Part shown: one piece after another, positions 6,534 through 7,524 of the stretch
Layout of the letters: every line of letters begins with the position of its first letter
Position numbering within the stretch: the stretch's first letter is position 1
Source of the DNA: Actinomycetota bacterium
GTDB lineage: Bacteria > Actinomycetota > Humimicrobiia > Humimicrobiales > Humimicrobiaceae
Length of the DNA stretch: 7,524 bases
Assembly (NCBI GenBank): GCA_028695395.1
Contig: JAQVJB010000086.1
Coordinates: 1-7,524, forward strand
Direction of reading: 5' to 3'
Made by a program: the position numbers and the translations under genes
The notes under the pieces: model-generated
Told to the model about the DNA's origin: nothing
The model's input: the letters and a program-made list of their open reading frames with translations, nothing else
Database searches by the model: none

Positions 6534-7436
6534 TTAATAGCTCAGGTATTTTACAAGTATGCCTGAGCTATTTCTTAAATATAAAGCGTCATGGTCATTA
6601 TTCCAGACAGGTCTTTCTGCATCCCAGTATAATTTTTCATTATCATCTATGCCTTTGCCTGTAAACAGGAATATGCTGCTACCCGGGTACAAGATTACAT
6701 TATCAAAAACATAGATATTCGTTCCCATATCTTTAATGCTCCAGTCTTCCAGCTTTATACTCTTATTTCCTTTATTTACTATTTCTACCCACTCACCATT
6801 AAGATAATCTTCGTCTTTTCCTTCAGAATCATAATTTATCTTTATACCGATATCCTCCATATCTATTCTTTCCCATATGCCTTTTTCATTTATCTTTGCA
6901 TATTCTTCAGCTTCATTCAGTAATTCTGAATATTTAGTATCAGGTTTATAATCATATGCGTTTGCAAAACCAAACTTCACCATTTCATAATTTATAAAAT
7001 AATTTCCATCAAAAACATATCTTAACAATCGGCCATACTTATCTTTATCAGTGATATCGCTTTCAAGGCAGACTTCATTATTTAAGATTAATATCTCCAG
7101 ATTCTGCTTGGCTTCTTCATAAAAATACATTCCTTTTTCAGGAGCATTTATCCCTATCATCCTTACAGAATAATTATCATTTACAATTATCGTATCACCG
7201 TCAATCACATTTGTTACAAGAAAAACATTTTCTTTGCAGTCACTATCTTCCGGATAGTTAGCTGATTTTGAAGTAGTTGTTTTTTCAGCCATAGTAGTTT
7301 GGGACAACTCTGGATCTGAATCTTTAGAAGAATCCTTTATCAAGTCAAAAATAAGGCCGCATGAACTCAGGAAAAGTAATAATGCAATCAGAATTATGAA
7401 AATTATAATAAAATATTTTTTATTTAACTTTTTTAT
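6534..7436 (-). CDS. Lipoprotein with thermonuclease (SNase) and lamin-tail domains
   Basis: About 300 residues if read from ATA at 7436-7434. The open frame shows a textbook lipoprotein signal: basic KKLNKK (2-7), a hydrophobic run (8-23), and lipobox LSSC with Cys26. There is no ATG, GTG or TTG before the lipobox; an in-frame stop lies at 7440-7442, and the first TTG (7341-7343) falls after the cysteine, so the start is uncertain. A Ser/Thr/Asp/Lys-rich linker (about 32-70) leads to a staphylococcal-nuclease domain (75-190) with VIDGDT (Asp81), Arg92 in VRMIGINAPE, Glu100 and DKYGR (Arg136), the equivalents of S. aureus D21, R35, E43 and R87; the D40 position is Asn97. A lamin-tail domain (about 194-300) has EWVEIVNKG, LEDWSIKD, LYPGSSIFLFTG and WNNDHDALYL. 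Likely a surface-anchored, calcium-dependent nuclease for DNA/RNA scavenging or defence. The gene is convergent with the dehydrogenase operon and not functionally linked to it. Confidence 0.85.
   Translation of the reverse strand: MKKLNKKYFIIIFIILIALLLFLSSCGLIFDLIKDSSKDSDPELSQTTMAEKTTTSKSANYPEDSDCKENVFLVTNVIDGDTIIVNDNYSVRMIGINAPEKGMYFYEEAKQNLEILILNNEVCLESDITDKDKYGRLLRYVFDGNYFINYEMVKFGFANAYDYKPDTKYSELLNEAEEYAKINEKGIWERIDMEDIGIKINYDSEGKDEDYLNGEWVEIVNKGNKSIKLEDWSIKDMGTNIYVFDNVILYPGSSIFLFTGKGIDDNEKLYWDAERPVWNNDHDALYLRNSSGILVKYLSY
6536..6572. terminator. Hairpin terminator between convergent genes
   Basis: AATAGCTCAGG (6536-6546) and CCTGAGCTATT (6562-6572) form a perfect 11-bp stem, extendable by a G-U and two A-T pairs, around a loop of about 9 nt. 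On the plus strand it is followed by TCTTAAAT, a modest T-rich tail. On the minus strand it is followed, after AA, by TGTTTTT. It probably terminates both the dehydrogenase operon and the lipoprotein gene. Its sequence is also coding for the last codons of the minus-strand gene. Confidence 0.75.
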
Positions 7437-7524
7437 TTTTTAATTTATCCCCACTAAAGTTTTTTAGAATTTTTGAAATCTTCTCCATCTGATCTTTTTT
7501 TAGCCTTTTTTCAAGACTAGAGAA
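7420..7524 (-). CDS. C-terminal end of an unrecognised gene, 5'-partial
   Basis: An open minus-strand frame enters from the right edge and ends at TAA (7420-7422), giving 34 residues that start FSSLEKRLKKDQMEKIS and are very Lys-rich, with a likely amphipathic helix. Its stop lies inside the start region of the lipoprotein gene, overlapping by about 17 nt in a different frame, so the two are probably co-transcribed. An internal ATG at 7486-7488 has no ribosome binding site. The family is not recognisable from this fragment, and it may be a chance frame, but the absence of any other gene end here and the tight overlap favour a real gene. Confidence 0.45.
   Translation of the reverse strand, partial: FSSLEKRLKKDQMEKISKILKNFSGDKLKNKKVK

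Noticed and set aside
7420..7441. Programmed -1 frameshift at an AAAAAAG heptamer linking the partial gene to the lipoprotein
   Set aside because: The lipoprotein frame is +1 relative to the upstream gene, not -1, and a fusion would bury the signal peptide internally.

Overview
This AT-rich window looks like part of a chromosome from a strict anaerobe. It carries a two-gene biotin-dependent carboxylase, an orphan MetV-type partner of methylenetetrahydrofolate reductase (Wood-Ljungdahl pathway), and a bifurcating-type Etf with a GlcD-type flavoprotein, the arrangement of the Acetobacterium lactate dehydrogenase LctBCD. A lipobox-type lipoprotein shows that the host is a bacterium. Clostridia-like or deep-branching anaerobic lineages are plausible, but the phylum cannot be fixed from this window.

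Layout. Positions 1-824 (+): C-terminal tail of a 5S/OadA/PycB-type carboxyltransferase, fused in frame to a complete AccB-like biotin carrier, with a good internal ribosome binding site and ATG at the junction. Positions 828-2201 (+): biotin carboxylase, 3 nt downstream. Positions 2202-2304: short gap with a near-consensus extended -10 promoter. Positions 2305-2838 (+): MetV-like eight-cysteine protein. Positions 2839-3017: AT-rich gap with nested inverted repeats. Positions 3018-6511 (+): etfB, etfA (with a half-ferredoxin N-terminus) and a GlcD/LctD-like dehydrogenase in a tight operon, ending in three tandem stop codons. Positions 6536-6572: strong hairpin between convergent genes, which also encodes the end of the minus-strand gene. 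Positions 6534-7436 (-): lipoprotein with thermonuclease and lamin-tail domains, whose start codon is not canonical. Positions 7420-7524 (-): last 34 codons of an unrecognised gene that overlaps the lipoprotein start.

How the genes may work together (inference): the Etf/dehydrogenase complex would oxidise a 2-hydroxy acid, most likely lactate, to pyruvate. It would use reduced ferredoxin to drive electrons onto NAD+. The carboxylase would convert pyruvate to oxaloacetate. MetV points to C1 metabolism in the same cell. The nuclease lipoprotein is unrelated and lies on the other strand.

The most notable observations are the carboxyltransferase-AccB fusion with its internal start, the metV gene without metF beside an Etf/dehydrogenase operon, the non-canonical start of the lipoprotein, and the terminator hairpin built into a coding sequence. 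I saw no CRISPR array, tRNA, rRNA or insertion sequence.
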